A DNA stretch of 64,000 nucleotides, from assembly GCF_042676065.1 (NCBI RefSeq), contig NZ_JBHTJO010000001.1:1984001-2048000 (forward strand), written 5' to 3'. This document shows positions 47,307-56,490 of the stretch, in pieces. The translations under genes were made by a program, and so were the position numbers. Under the pieces are notes generated by a model. It was not told the DNA's origin. It did not search any database and saw only the letters and a program-made list of their open reading frames with translations. Position 1 is the stretch's first letter; the number at the start of each line of letters is the position of its first letter. The DNA is from Methyloligella solikamskensis. Lineage in GTDB: Bacteria; Pseudomonadota; Alphaproteobacteria; Rhizobiales; Methyloligellaceae.

Positions 47307-47526
47307 TTCAGCGTTCTGTCCTCGAGCCCGGTTTGGGCCACCTCACCCCAAAATTGCACTGCCGTCTGTCCTGCGCCCTCATTGTCGCCGGCATGCCTCT
47401 CGGCATGCGCGTGCCCTTGCGGCCGCCGGAGGAAGCGTATCTAGCGCTTGCGGCAGTCACACGACAATAGGTCATCTGGGCGGATGATGCAGGAGGCTGC
47501 GTAAGGTTTTTGGCGAGCGCTACACC

Positions 47527-48645
47527 CTAACGCGCAACCACCAAAAAGCATTCAACGCCACTGCGCTTCAGATCGTTGCAGAGCTTCTCGCTCTCAGCCT
47601 TGTCGCTGAAAGGGCCGATCTGGAGCCGATAGAACGTGCCCAGATCGCCGACATCGGCCTCTTCGATCTGGGGCGTCTTGCTGGCTAGAGCGGGATTGGA
47701 CGACGATACTTTCTGCCAAAGCTGGCGAGCTTCGGCCTCGGACCGGCTCGCGGCGAGCTGAAGGCGATAGCCGCCTCCGCCCGCTGCTGTCGACGCGGTC
47801 TGGGCGGGCGGCTCGGCATAGGAATTACCCCAGGAGCCGAACCAACGGGTGATCGCATTGCCGCTCGGCTCAGGCTGCGGGGCCGGTGCGGGTGCTGCCT
47901 GAGGCGGTTGGCTGGGAGCGGCCGCGGGCGCCGGTGCCTGCGGCGGGGGGCTCGCCGGAATCGTCTGATCACCTGTGGCGACCTGTGTCGACCAGCCTTC
48001 CGTTGCGGCCGGACCTGAGGTCGTGGTCTGGGCCGGCGGAGGCGCCTTGGCAGGTGTGCCGGTGGTGCCGCTGAAGGGCGACAGACGATCCCAGAAGCCG
48101 CCGACGGCGACCTGCTGGGTGCCGGTGGCGACCTCGCGGACATTCACGCCACCCTGCTGAGTCAGACGCGCGGTCTGGCTGGGGGCCGCTTTCTGGGCAT
48201 AGGCCAGTTCGCGCTTGGATTCCTCGGCCAGGCCGAGATCGCGATAGGCAAAGCCACGCTCCACCTGGGCCGCCACGCGGTCCGTCGACGGAAGGCCGAG
48301 GAAGATGCCGTTGCCGAGATCGGCGATCGCCTGGGTGTGGCGTCCGAGCTTCCGGTTCGCCAGCCCGCGATAATAGAGAGCGAGCGCTGCATCGCGGGAG
48401 CTCATGCTTTCGTCGCCGAGCGCCGCGGTGAGCTGCTGGACGGCGCTCTGATAGCGGCCAGCGCGGAGCTCCGCCGCCCCGGTGTTCACCTGGGCGCTGA
48501 CGGCAGAGGCGGCCGCCGGAGCCAGGCAAAGCACAAAAAGCGCCATCGCAAGGAAGAGGCCGGTCGTCTTGGAACGGCCCGCTGCCTCGTGAGCGATAGC
48601 GGCGAAAGGTTTGGGCGCGCCGGAGCGCTGCCGAGCTTCGATCAT
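47527..48645 (-). CDS. TPR and SPOR domain exported protein
   Basis: A 372-residue protein with a signal helix (LFLAMALFVLCLAPAAASA). TPR-like repeats follow (GAAELRAGRYQSAVQQLTAAL, DAALALYYRGLANRKLGRHTQAIADL), then a long Pro/Ala/Gln linker and a C-terminal SPOR domain (about 298-372) with YRLQLAASRSEAEARQLWQKV and FYRLQIGPFSDKAESEKLCNDLKRSGVECFLV. SPOR domains bind denuded septal peptidoglycan, so the protein probably acts at the division site or in wall remodelling. The ATG at 48645 is preferred over a TTG four codons earlier. It follows glmS in the same direction. Confidence 0.9.
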   Translation of the reverse strand: MIEARQRSGAPKPFAAIAHEAAGRSKTTGLFLAMALFVLCLAPAAASAVSAQVNTGAAELRAGRYQSAVQQLTAALGDESMSSRDAALALYYRGLANRKLGRHTQAIADLGNGIFLGLPSTDRVAAQVERGFAYRDLGLAEESKRELAYAQKAAPSQTARLTQQGGVNVREVATGTQQVAVGGFWDRLSPFSGTTGTPAKAPPPAQTTTSGPAATEGWSTQVATGDQTIPASPPPQAPAPAAAPSQPPQAAPAPAPQPEPSGNAITRWFGSWGNSYAEPPAQTASTAAGGGGYRLQLAASRSEAEARQLWQKVSSSNPALASKTPQIEEADVGDLGTFYRLQIGPFSDKAESEKLCNDLKRSGVECFLVVAR

Positions 48646-48690
48646 ACCCGTGCTCAAGCAGATAATTCAGGCGAATCCGAGGCTTTCAAT

Positions 48691-50511
48691 CTATTCGACG
48701 GTAACAGATTTTGCCAGATTTCGCGGTTGATCCACGTCCGTGCCCATCAACGTTGCCGTGTGATAGGCGATCAGCTGGATGGGTATGGCATAGACCAGCG
48801 GTGCCACGAAAGGATCGACGGGCGGAACGTGCAGAAGTCCGTCCAGCGCGCAGCCCGCCTCGCCGGATTCCGCATCGCTGATCAGGATGATCTGACCGCC
48901 GCGGGCGGCGACCTCCTGCATGTTGGAGACGGTCTTGTCGAACAGCCCGTCCCGGGGCGCGATCACGATGACGGGCATCTTCTCGTCGATCAGGGCGATG
49001 GGCCCGTGCTTCAGCTCGCCGGCGGCATAGCCCTCCGCGTGGATGTAGGAGATCTCCTTCAGCTTCAGCGCGCCTTCCATGGCCAGCGGGAAGTTCTGTC
49101 CCCGGCCGAGATAAAGCACGTCGTCCGCCTTGGAGAGCGCGTGGCCGATCTCTTCGTAAGGGACCTCATCGCGCAGCAGCGTCGCCATGTGGCGCGGCAC
49201 CTCGTTCAGCGCGCCGACCAGCTCCTTCTCCCGGGCCTCGTCGATGACGCCCCGGGCCTTGCCGGCAGCGATGGCAAGACAGGCCAGCACGGTGAGCTGG
49301 GCGGTGAAGGCTTTCGTCGACGCGACGCCGATCTCCGGCCCGGCAAGGGTCGGCAGGACGAGGTCGGATTCCCGGGCGATGGAGGACTCGGTCACGTTGA
49401 CCACGGAAATGATCTTCTGGCCGTGCTCGCGGCAATGGCGGAGTGTGGCCAGGGTGTCGGCCGTCTCGCCCGATTGGGAGATGAACAGGGACACGCCGCC
49501 CTCATCCAGCACCGCATCCCGGTAGCGGAGCTCGGAGGCGATATCGACCTCGACGGGCAGCCGCGCCCAACGCTCGAACCAGTATTTGGCGACGAGCCCT
49601 GCGTAATATGCCGTGCCGCAGGCGGAGATAGTGAGCCGCGGGATCTCGGCGAAGTCGAAGGGAAGCTCGGGCAGTTCGATCTCGTCGGTGTCGAAGCGGA
49701 CGAGGCTCGCCAGCGTGTGGCCGACGACCTCCGGCTGCTCGTGAATCTCCTTCGCCATGAAGTGGCGGTGGTTGCCCTTGTCGACCAGGAGCGCCTGGGC
49801 GTGGGACTGGGAGACGGGCCGCTGCACGGCCTTGCCCTCCCGGTCGCGAATGGCGAGGCCTTCGCGGGTCAGCACGGCCCAGTCGCCGTCTTCCAGATAG
49901 ACCACCCGGTCGGTGAAGGGGGCGAGCGCGATGGCGTCGGAGCCGACATACATCTCGCCGGTTCCGAGCCCGATGGCGAGCGGGCTGCCCTGGCGGGCGA
50001 CGATCATCAGATCCTCGAAGCCGCGGAAGATGATGGCCAGCGCAAAGGCGCCTTCCAGCTTCTGCAGCGTATGAAAGACCGAGCGGACCGGATCGTTGCC
50101 GGCCTTCAGCTCGCGGGCGATGAGATGAGCGATGACTTCCGTGTCCGTGTCGCTATCGAAAATAGCGCCGTCGGCCTGAAGCTCGGATTTCAGCTCACGG
50201 AAATTCTCGATGATGCCGTTATGGACCACCGCCACGTCGTCGGTCATGTGGGGGTGGGCATTACCCTCGGTCGGCTTGCCGTGGGTCGCCCAGCGGGTAT
50301 GGCCGATCCCCGTATGGCCATGGAGCGGGTGCTCCTCCACGACGCGCTCCAGATTGCGTAGCTTGCCTTGGGCGCGGCGGCGCGCGAGCACGCCATCCTC
50401 GAGCGTCGCGATGCCGGCGGAATCGTAACCGCGATATTCTAGGCGCTTCAGGGCGTCGAGGAGCTGCTCGGCGACCGGTTCTTTGCTGAGGATTCCGACA
50501 ATTCCGCACAT
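48691..50511 (-). CDS. glmS: Glutamine-fructose-6-phosphate aminotransferase
   Basis: GlmS makes glucosamine-6-phosphate, the entry point to UDP-GlcNAc for peptidoglycan and lipopolysaccharide. The 606-residue protein starts MCGIVGIL, so Cys2 becomes the N-terminal glutaminase nucleophile. The GATase domain (YDSAGIA, HTRWATHGKPTEGNAHPH) is followed by two SIS sugar-isomerase domains (SQSGETADTLATLRHC, YLGRGQNFPLAMEGALKLKEISY) and ends PRNLAKSVTVE. No glmS ribozyme was seen upstream, as expected outside Firmicutes. It follows glmU by 120 bases. Confidence 0.98.
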   Translation of the reverse strand: MCGIVGILSKEPVAEQLLDALKRLEYRGYDSAGIATLEDGVLARRRAQGKLRNLERVVEEHPLHGHTGIGHTRWATHGKPTEGNAHPHMTDDVAVVHNGIIENFRELKSELQADGAIFDSDTDTEVIAHLIARELKAGNDPVRSVFHTLQKLEGAFALAIIFRGFEDLMIVARQGSPLAIGLGTGEMYVGSDAIALAPFTDRVVYLEDGDWAVLTREGLAIRDREGKAVQRPVSQSHAQALLVDKGNHRHFMAKEIHEQPEVVGHTLASLVRFDTDEIELPELPFDFAEIPRLTISACGTAYYAGLVAKYWFERWARLPVEVDIASELRYRDAVLDEGGVSLFISQSGETADTLATLRHCREHGQKIISVVNVTESSIARESDLVLPTLAGPEIGVASTKAFTAQLTVLACLAIAAGKARGVIDEAREKELVGALNEVPRHMATLLRDEVPYEEIGHALSKADDVLYLGRGQNFPLAMEGALKLKEISYIHAEGYAAGELKHGPIALIDEKMPVIVIAPRDGLFDKTVSNMQEVAARGGQIILISDAESGEAGCALDGLLHVPPVDPFVAPLVYAIPIQLIAYHTATLMGTDVDQPRNLAKSVTVE

Positions 50512-50631
50512 ATTCGATTCAATTCCTTCAACTACCCGCACCGATAGGTAGGGCAGCCAGCCAACGGGCTGCAATTCAAACGCTATTTCCCATTATTTCC
50601 CCGAATCGGGGAGCAGAGATCTGCCAGGTGG

Positions 50632-51990
50632 TTAGCCGCGTTGTTTGGCTTTCATGCGGCGGGCCTTGTACCGGGTCGCCCAGTCCGCCTTCTCTTCCTG
50701 GGGCGAGCGGCTCAAGGACAGGGCGCCAGGTGAGACGTCGTGGACGATGACGCTGCCCGAACCGATATAGGCGCCGTCGCCAATCTTCACAGGGGCGACG
50801 AGGGAGGTATTGGAGCCGATGAAGGCGCCCTCGCCCACCTCGGTGCGATGCTTGTCGAAGCCATCGTAATTGCAGGTGATGGTGCCGGCGCCGATATTGG
50901 CGCCCGCGCCGATGCCAGCATCGCCGATATAGGTCAGGTGATTGACCTTGGCGCCCTCGCCCACGGTCGCCTTCTTGATCTCGACGAAATTGCCGATATG
51001 GGCGCCTTCGGCGAGCTCGGCGCCGGGTCGCAGCCTGGCGAACGGTCCGATGGTGGCGTTCTTGCCGATGATCGCCTGCTCGAAATGACAGAAGCTCTTG
51101 ATATGCGCGCCCTCGCCCACGGTGACGCCAGGGCCGAAGAAGACGTTAGGCTCGATAATGACGTCGGAGGCGATCTCCGTATCGGCACTGAGGAACACGG
51201 TCTCGGGCGCCGTCATGGTCACACCATTGGCCAGCGCGCGGGCCCGCAGGCGCTGCTGCATGACGCTCTCGGCAATGGCGAGCTCGGCCCGGGAGTTCAC
51301 GCCCAGAAGGGTTTCGGGATCGGCGGTCACGATCTCGAGGCTCAGCCCGTCGGCGGCGGCCAGGCCCACCGCGTCTGTGAGATAGTATTCGCCCTTGGCG
51401 TTGTCGTTGCCGATCCGGTCGAGCAGGCTCGAAAGCAGCGCGCCGGATGCGAAGCCCACGATCCCTGAATTGCAAAGGGTGATCCGCTTCTCGTCTTCGC
51501 TCGCATCCTTCTCCTCGCGAATTCCGGTAAGCGTGCCCGCATCGTCAACGAGAAGCCGCCCATATCCCGTCGGGTCCGGGGCTTCAAAGCCGACCACGAC
51601 GAGATCGGCGCCGCCGCGCAACCCGTCTTGCACTTTCGTCAGGGTCTCCGGCTCCAGGAGCGGCGTGTCGCCATAGAGAACGAGGACAGGGCCGTCGGCC
51701 TTCTGAAGCGCGTCCTTCGCAGCCAACACAGCATCGGCCGTGCCGCGCTGTTCCTGCTGCACGAAGACATCGAGCCCGTCGGCAAAGCTCTTGCCGGCCT
51801 CTTCCACCTGCTCCATGTCGGGGCCGACCACGAGGGCCTGGCGTCCGATGCCGGCCACCTTCACCACGGCGAAGACATGGGCGAGCATGGGCGCGTTCGC
51901 GATCCCATGCAGCACCTTGGGATGAGCGGACTTCATCCTAGTGCCCTTGCCGGCGGCGAGGATGACAGCGGTGGTTTCGGGTTTGGACAT
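50632..51990 (-). CDS. glmU: Bifunctional UDP-GlcNAc pyrophosphorylase / glucosamine-1-phosphate acetyltransferase
   Basis: GlmU carries out the last two steps of UDP-GlcNAc synthesis. The 452-residue protein has the N-terminal uridyltransferase domain with VILAAGKGTRMKS (10-22) and VLYGDTPLL, and a C-terminal left-handed beta helix of hexapeptide repeats (IIGKNATIGPFARLRPG, GAGANIGAGTITCNYDGFDKHRT). It ends in the lid RYKARRMKAKQRG. glmU-glmS adjacency in one direction gives a UDP-GlcNAc supply unit. The gene is divergent from a SPOR-domain gene. Confidence 0.98.
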   Translation of the reverse strand: MSKPETTAVILAAGKGTRMKSAHPKVLHGIANAPMLAHVFAVVKVAGIGRQALVVGPDMEQVEEAGKSFADGLDVFVQQEQRGTADAVLAAKDALQKADGPVLVLYGDTPLLEPETLTKVQDGLRGGADLVVVGFEAPDPTGYGRLLVDDAGTLTGIREEKDASEDEKRITLCNSGIVGFASGALLSSLLDRIGNDNAKGEYYLTDAVGLAAADGLSLEIVTADPETLLGVNSRAELAIAESVMQQRLRARALANGVTMTAPETVFLSADTEIASDVIIEPNVFFGPGVTVGEGAHIKSFCHFEQAIIGKNATIGPFARLRPGAELAEGAHIGNFVEIKKATVGEGAKVNHLTYIGDAGIGAGANIGAGTITCNYDGFDKHRTEVGEGAFIGSNTSLVAPVKIGDGAYIGSGSVIVHDVSPGALSLSRSPQEEKADWATRYKARRMKAKQRG

Positions 51991-52241
51991 CGTTTCCCCG
52001 GATTTGAGGCGTGTTCTAAAAGCGTGATTTTGCGCAGACCGGCCAGCCGTTCACACGCTCGCCTGTCTAATACAAAGCTCTTGTTAGAACCATACGCGTA
52101 GGATTTTTGCTTTAAGGTGTACTTCGTCCACGAATTGACCTTACACGGGAAGCGGATAAGCTCCGGCGGCGGCTTGCCGGACCGGCGTTTTGGCCTATCT
52201 TGGCCAGTGCGGCGCGTGGCGAAGAGGAGGGGTAATAGCGT

Positions 52242-53234
52242 ATGTATGTGAAGGATCGCCCTAGCGGATTCCGGGATTTTCTCCCGAAGGTCTTCGCGAT
52301 CTTCTGGGTGGTGCTGGGCGGATTCTCCGGCGCCTATCTCTTTAGCGTCATGCAAGAGCCGCAGATCTTGCAGATCACCCAGACGGCGCCCGCCCCCGCC
52401 GCGCCTGAGAAAGATACTGCCTCCGAAGAGGCGCTTCAGCGCAACATGGCCGCCGACGAGGCTCAGCAACAAGAGATTGCCGAGCTGAAAGCCACCATCG
52501 ATCAATTGCAGCAGCGGCTCTCGGGCGTCGACACAAGGCTCAGCCCGATCGAGAAGCTGCTTGGCCCCGTGGCCGCCATGCCGCAGCACGAATCGGCCGT
52601 GACGACAGCACCGCCCTCGCCGCAGCCGAAGCCAATGGAGGAAGCGACGGAGCCGGAGCCCGTGGATGAGCCTGCCGAGACCGAAGAGGCAGCGGCGCCA
52701 CCTGTCCCGCCTACCCCTGAACCCGCCCCCGATCCGGAACCGGCACCGGCCGAAGAGACGGCCGAGGCACCCGCGCCCGCACCTGAGGAGACGGCCGAGG
52801 CTTCTGAGCCCGAGGTGCCATCCGGCGAGGTCCCTTCCGGTGAAGTTCCGTCCGGCGAGGTGACGCCGGCTGAAGAGCCCCTGCCGCCGGCCGGGGTGGA
52901 TGCCGACGAAACGCCGCGGGAGACCGCCAGCCTCGGCGAAAGTCCGGCCGCGCTCGCAGCCCCCGACCTGCCGCCGGGCACGAACCGGTTCGGCATCGAG
53001 ATCGGCACGGTGGAAAGCCGCGACAAGCTGCGGCCGCTGTGGCGCAACATGCTCACAAATCACGCGGCACTGGTTGCGGGTCTTGAAGCACGCCGGGTCA
53101 TGGCGCCGGACAATCAGTGGCGCCTCGTTGCCGGCCCCTTCTCAGATGCGACAGAGGCCGCGCGGGCTTGTGCTGCGTTCAAGAAGTCGGACCTGCCGTG
53201 CGAGCCGACGGTGTTTGCCGGGGATTCCCTCTAA
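52242..53234 (+). CDS. Membrane-anchored SPOR domain protein with coiled coil and Pro/Glu linker
   Basis: A 330-residue protein. The short cytoplasmic N-terminus and one membrane helix (FAIFWVVLGGFSGAYLFSV) are followed by a coiled coil (AADEAQQQEIAELKATIDQLQQRL) and a long Pro/Glu/Ala-rich extension with a tandem VPSGE repeat near 197-210. The C-terminal domain (RFGIEIGTVESRDKLRPLW, WRLVAGPFSDATEAARACAAFKKSDLPCEPTVF) is SPOR-like. It probably reaches across the periplasm to bind peptidoglycan. The ATG has a strong GAGGAGGGG site. It is divergent from glmU and convergent with a binding-protein gene. Confidence 0.85.
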   Translation: MYVKDRPSGFRDFLPKVFAIFWVVLGGFSGAYLFSVMQEPQILQITQTAPAPAAPEKDTASEEALQRNMAADEAQQQEIAELKATIDQLQQRLSGVDTRLSPIEKLLGPVAAMPQHESAVTTAPPSPQPKPMEEATEPEPVDEPAETEEAAAPPVPPTPEPAPDPEPAPAEETAEAPAPAPEETAEASEPEVPSGEVPSGEVPSGEVTPAEEPLPPAGVDADETPRETASLGESPAALAAPDLPPGTNRFGIEIGTVESRDKLRPLWRNMLTNHAALVAGLEARRVMAPDNQWRLVAGPFSDATEAARACAAFKKSDLPCEPTVFAGDSL

Positions 53235-53271
53235 CCACATGGTTTGCGGGCTCGCCTGAGCTCAGCCTGGA

Positions 53272-54534
53272 TCAGCGCGCGGGGCGGAGCTGGATTACCG
53301 GCTCGGCCCGGCCGAACTTGTTCGGGGCCAGCATCACGTATTCGCCGTTGATCACCTGCATCAGCAGCATAGGCTTGGCGATGTTGCGGCCGCCGTCATC
53401 GAAATCGATAGGCCCGTAGAACGTCTCGGTCTCCAGAGCTGCAAGCGTCTCGCGGACCTTGTCGGGATCGAGACTGTCGCACTTCTCGATGGCTCTGAGA
53501 TACACCAGGATCGCAGCGGAAGCCTGGGCAGCCTGATTGGGCGGCGGGTAGCCGTAGCGCCTGCTGAACTTCTCCGCGTAGTCATGCGCCGACCCGAAGA
53601 CATCGTCCCGATAGGGCACGGACGGGTGCCATTGCATGGGGCAGAACACACCTTCGCTGAAGCCGGGCTTGGCCTTGATGATGTTGGCCGGATGGCAATG
53701 GGTCACCGCAAGCATCGGAACCGCGATACGCTGACGATGCAGATGGTCGAGCGCTGCCAGGGCTGCCTCCTCGTGACCGGAGATCACCATGATGTCGGGC
53801 TCCAGCCGCTTCACCCTATCGAGGGTCATGCTCATATCGGTCGGGTCTTGCGGCAGCCGGTCGTCGATCACGAGGCGCATGTCGTGCTTGCGGATTTCGC
53901 TGAGCACCTCGTCGCGAAGATCGCGGCTGAACCGGTCGTCGCGGACGGCCAGGCCCACGCGGATCTCCGAAGCGGGCTTGCCCAGCTTCGGCGCCGCCTT
54001 TTCCGCGGCCACGACGAAGACGTCGTCCATGTAGTGCTCGGTGGTTGTCAGGACCCCGAAGAGATAGCGGTAGCCGCGCTCGAAAAGGCTGCTGCCGGCG
54101 GCGCCCGCCTCGAGCATGGGAAGCTTGTAGCGCTCTGCGATGGGCTCGACGGCCTGGGCGAGCTGGGTCGAGTACGGGCCGAGCAGGAACCGAACGCCCT
54201 CCTGTCGGACCATATTCTCGACGATGGTGGTCGCCTCCCCCGCCTCCGACCTGTCGTCCCGATAGGTGAGCACAATTTCACGGTGTTCGCCGTTCACGAG
54301 GATGCCGCCCCGGGCGTTGATGGTCTCGACGGCGAATTCATAGCCATCGCGCACATAGCGTCCGCTCGTGGCGAAGGTGCCACTCAGAGAGATGGCGGCG
54401 CCGATATGGATGACCTGCTGATTGTCGTGGGAGGCGTCGGCGGCCAAGCTCGGGCCACCGTGGAAAAGCACGGGCAACGCGCAGAATAGTATAATTCCGA
54501 GTGTGCCCGCTGCCCAAGAGCGGCTCAACCGCAT
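53272..54534 (-). CDS. ABC transporter substrate-binding protein, branched-chain amino acid type
   Basis: A 420-residue periplasmic protein of the type I Leu/Ile/Val-binding family. The signal helix (GTLGIILFCALPVLFHG) precedes VIHIGAAISLSGTFATSGRYVRDGYEFAVETINARGG, the family's opening block. A second block is VRFLLGPYSTQLAQAVEPIAERYKLPMLEAGAAG. No permease or ATPase genes are adjacent, so it is another orphan binding protein. Orphan members can act as sensors or serve transporters elsewhere. The ATG at 54534 is fixed by a GGAGG site seven bases upstream. The metallopeptidase gene lies 150 bases upstream on the same strand. Confidence 0.9.
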   Translation of the reverse strand: MRLSRSWAAGTLGIILFCALPVLFHGGPSLAADASHDNQQVIHIGAAISLSGTFATSGRYVRDGYEFAVETINARGGILVNGEHREIVLTYRDDRSEAGEATTIVENMVRQEGVRFLLGPYSTQLAQAVEPIAERYKLPMLEAGAAGSSLFERGYRYLFGVLTTTEHYMDDVFVVAAEKAAPKLGKPASEIRVGLAVRDDRFSRDLRDEVLSEIRKHDMRLVIDDRLPQDPTDMSMTLDRVKRLEPDIMVISGHEEAALAALDHLHRQRIAVPMLAVTHCHPANIIKAKPGFSEGVFCPMQWHPSVPYRDDVFGSAHDYAEKFSRRYGYPPPNQAAQASAAILVYLRAIEKCDSLDPDKVRETLAALETETFYGPIDFDDGGRNIAKPMLLMQVINGEYVMLAPNKFGRAEPVIQLRPAR

Positions 54535-54684
54535 CGCCACCTCCAAGACAGCCTTGGAGGGACATTCATGCCCCTCGAATGACCCTGCCCTCACGAAACA
54601 GAATCATACGCTTTCTCAAAGGCCCCGTCTATTTGTGCGTGTACGGAGCATTACGCAGCCGTTAAAAAACGGCGCATTTTTCAA

Positions 54685-55593
54685 CTAAAGGCTGTCGGCG
54701 CTGAAGGTGTCGCAATCGGAAACGCTGCCGCTTTCGAAGCCGCGCTTGAACCAGCGGGAACGCATCTCCGACGATCCGTGGGTGAACGAATCGGGCACGA
54801 CATATCCTTGGGTCTGCTTCTGGATGTTGTCGTCGCCGATGGCGCTCGCCGCACGCAGCGCTTCGTCGACGTCTCCGGGCTGCAGGATGTCCTTGGAGCG
54901 GTCGGCATGGTTGGCGAAAACGCCCGCCAGACAATCGGCCTGGAGCTCCATGCGGACCTGGAGCGCATTGGATTGCCGCTCGCTCGCGCCCTGCTGGGCC
55001 GCCCTGACCTGATCGGCCACGCCGAGCTGCTTTTGCACGTGATGGCCGATCTCATGAGCGATGACATAGGCCTGAGCGAAGTCGCCCGGCGCATCGAAGC
55101 GGGATTTGAGCTCCCGGAAGAAGGAGAAGTCGAGATAGACCTTCTGATCCTGGGGACAATAGAACGGGCCCATGGCGGCCATGCCGAGACCGCAGGCCGA
55201 CGAGACGCGGCCGCTGTAGAGCACCAGCTCGGGCTCCCTGTAGGTGCGTCCGCCTTCGGAAAAGATCTCGTTCCAGACATCCTCCGTATCGGCGAGCACG
55301 ACGGAGACGAATTTCTTCATCTCGTCGTTCGCGTCCGTGCCCGTCTGATCGTCTGTGCGCTGCTCGGTCTGCTGAGACGGTGGCGGCGCGCCGCCCTCCT
55401 GGAGGAGCACCCGCGGGTCGATACCGAAGAACAACATCAGGCCGACAATAATCAGAAGCCCGACGATGCCGATGCCGCCCTTGCCGCCGACGGGGATGCG
55501 CATGCCGCCCCCGCCCGGGAAGCCTGCGGAGTAGCCTCCGCGACCGCGGCGATCTTCGACATTGCTGCTCTCTCTGCGACCGCGCCAGCGCAT
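54685..55593 (-). CDS. Neutral zinc metallopeptidase (YpfJ family)
   Basis: A 302-residue membrane-anchored protein of the YpfJ/putative neutral zinc metallopeptidase family. A Gly/Arg-rich cytoplasmic N-terminus is followed by one helix (GIVGLLIIVGLMLFFGID), a low-complexity linker and the catalytic domain with the zinc site HEIGHH at 180-185. The YCPQDQKVYLDFSFF and CGLGMAAMGPF blocks and the C-terminal SEMRSRWFKRGFESG are typical. Substrates are unknown. It ends 150 bases before the binding-protein gene in the same direction. Confidence 0.93.
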   Translation of the reverse strand: MRWRGRRESSNVEDRRGRGGYSAGFPGGGGMRIPVGGKGGIGIVGLLIIVGLMLFFGIDPRVLLQEGGAPPPSQQTEQRTDDQTGTDANDEMKKFVSVVLADTEDVWNEIFSEGGRTYREPELVLYSGRVSSACGLGMAAMGPFYCPQDQKVYLDFSFFRELKSRFDAPGDFAQAYVIAHEIGHHVQKQLGVADQVRAAQQGASERQSNALQVRMELQADCLAGVFANHADRSKDILQPGDVDEALRAASAIGDDNIQKQTQGYVVPDSFTHGSSEMRSRWFKRGFESGSVSDCDTFSADSL

Positions 55594-55953
55594 ATCTCAG
55601 TCCTTCTCAGCGGTTACGCGCCAAGCGCTACGCGGCTTGGTCACGCCCATTTTGCATGGGCTAGTTGAAGGCACAAGAGAGCGAAGAGTTCCGCGGCCGC
55701 ACCATTCAGAGAAGCTTCAAAGAAGTGTCGCAGCACTGCCATGCAGGCTTGCCATGGTGGCAACCATCCGAGGCGCCAAGCGCCCGGAAGTAACCCGCGT
55801 TCGGAGTAAGCTTTGAGCCTCGGCACTCCCCGCGCCGGGGCTCATCTTTTTTCCGCCCCGGTCTTGTTTCCAGACCCGGTCTTGGAAGCGCATGAGGCGG
55901 CCCACCGATCCGGCAGGCCGCCCCAAGGATTGATCTTCCGATAACGCAGACGG
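55594..55953. other. Intergenic region with an unassigned plus-strand terminator
   Basis: About 360 bases between the metallopeptidase and the small acidic membrane protein gene, both on the minus strand. No convincing gene is seen, although short frames exist on both strands, for example an 84-codon frame ending at the terminator and a 42-codon frame from a TTG near 55675. A 7-bp hairpin GGCGGCC / GGCCGCC at about 55896-55922 may follow the right-hand gene. Confidence 0.4.
55815..55852 (+). terminator. Plus-strand intrinsic terminator without an obvious gene
   Basis: GAGCCTCGGC (55815-55824) pairs with GCCGGGGCTC (55834-55843) over ten positions with one G-T wobble, followed by ATC and six T. 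Flanking genes are on the minus strand, so the terminator points to an unannotated plus-strand transcript within 55600-55815, perhaps a small RNA. Confidence 0.65.
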
Positions 55954-56385
55954 TTACGGGCTCAGGCTGTCGCCTGCCCCCTCGTCACCGCTGTCATCCA
56001 TCATCGGCTCATCGGACATGGAGCCATCGTCCATCTCCTCGCCCATGGAGGCGTTGGGTTCCGGCTCGTCCGGAGCCATGGCGTCGGACTCGTCCGGCGC
56101 GGTGGTCTCGTCTTCCGGTGCGGCTGCGTTGGGCTCAGGCGCCATAGGGTCGGATGCGTCGGGTTCCTCGGTCATGGTGCCCTGCTCTTCCGGCACTTCC
56201 GCGTTCGGCTCCTCAGCCGGGGCGGCTTCCTCGGTGACGCTTTCTTCCGTGGTGGTTTCATCGACCACGGCTTCGCCCGCTTGGTCGCCGTACATGAAAT
56301 ACGCAGCGATGATCAGGGCGAGAACTATGCCGCCCAGAACGATCGCCAAAAAGGCCTTACCCCCACTCTCGTGCTCGTTCGCCAT
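55954..56385 (-). CDS. Small membrane protein with acidic Pro/Glu/Asp tail
   Basis: A 143-residue protein: a short N-terminus, one membrane helix (FLAIVLGGIVLALIIAAYFMYG), then about 105 residues made almost only of Glu, Asp, Pro, Ala, Ser, Thr, Met and Asn, with repeats such as EPNA, APDE and MAPDE. The net charge of the tail is strongly negative. It is the opposite of the basic-tailed anchored protein at 6175-6864. Function is unknown. A strong AGGGAGG site precedes the ATG. Confidence 0.7.
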   Translation of the reverse strand: MANEHESGGKAFLAIVLGGIVLALIIAAYFMYGDQAGEAVVDETTTEESVTEEAAPAEEPNAEVPEEQGTMTEEPDASDPMAPEPNAAAPEDETTAPDESDAMAPDEPEPNASMGEEMDDGSMSDEPMMDDSGDEGAGDSLSP

Positions 56386-56490
56386 TGTTTGCCTCCCTAA
56401 AGGCTTCAGCTTGGTTATGCGCGAAGAAGCCTAGACACCATTTGCGACCGGGTCGAGCGAGTTGTGAACAGGCCCGCCGTCAACCGGCGA

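Noticed and set aside
48337..50361. A 674-codon plus-strand frame opposite glmS
   Set aside because: It is antisense to a strongly conserved GlmS and has no motif of its own.
50599..50611. CCCCGAATCGGGG palindrome between glmU and glmS
   Set aside because: It is short and not followed by T on the coding strand. It could be chance in GC-rich DNA.
51933..53063. A minus-strand frame overlapping the SPOR protein and the glmU promoter
   Set aside because: Arg/Gly/Leu-rich shadow of the Pro/Glu-coding region. It would also overlap the glmU 5' end.
54658..54682. Small hairpin GCCGTT-AAAA-AACGGC near the end of the metallopeptidase gene
   Set aside because: The stem is only six pairs and the T run lies on the strand opposite to the gene, so a terminator is not supported.
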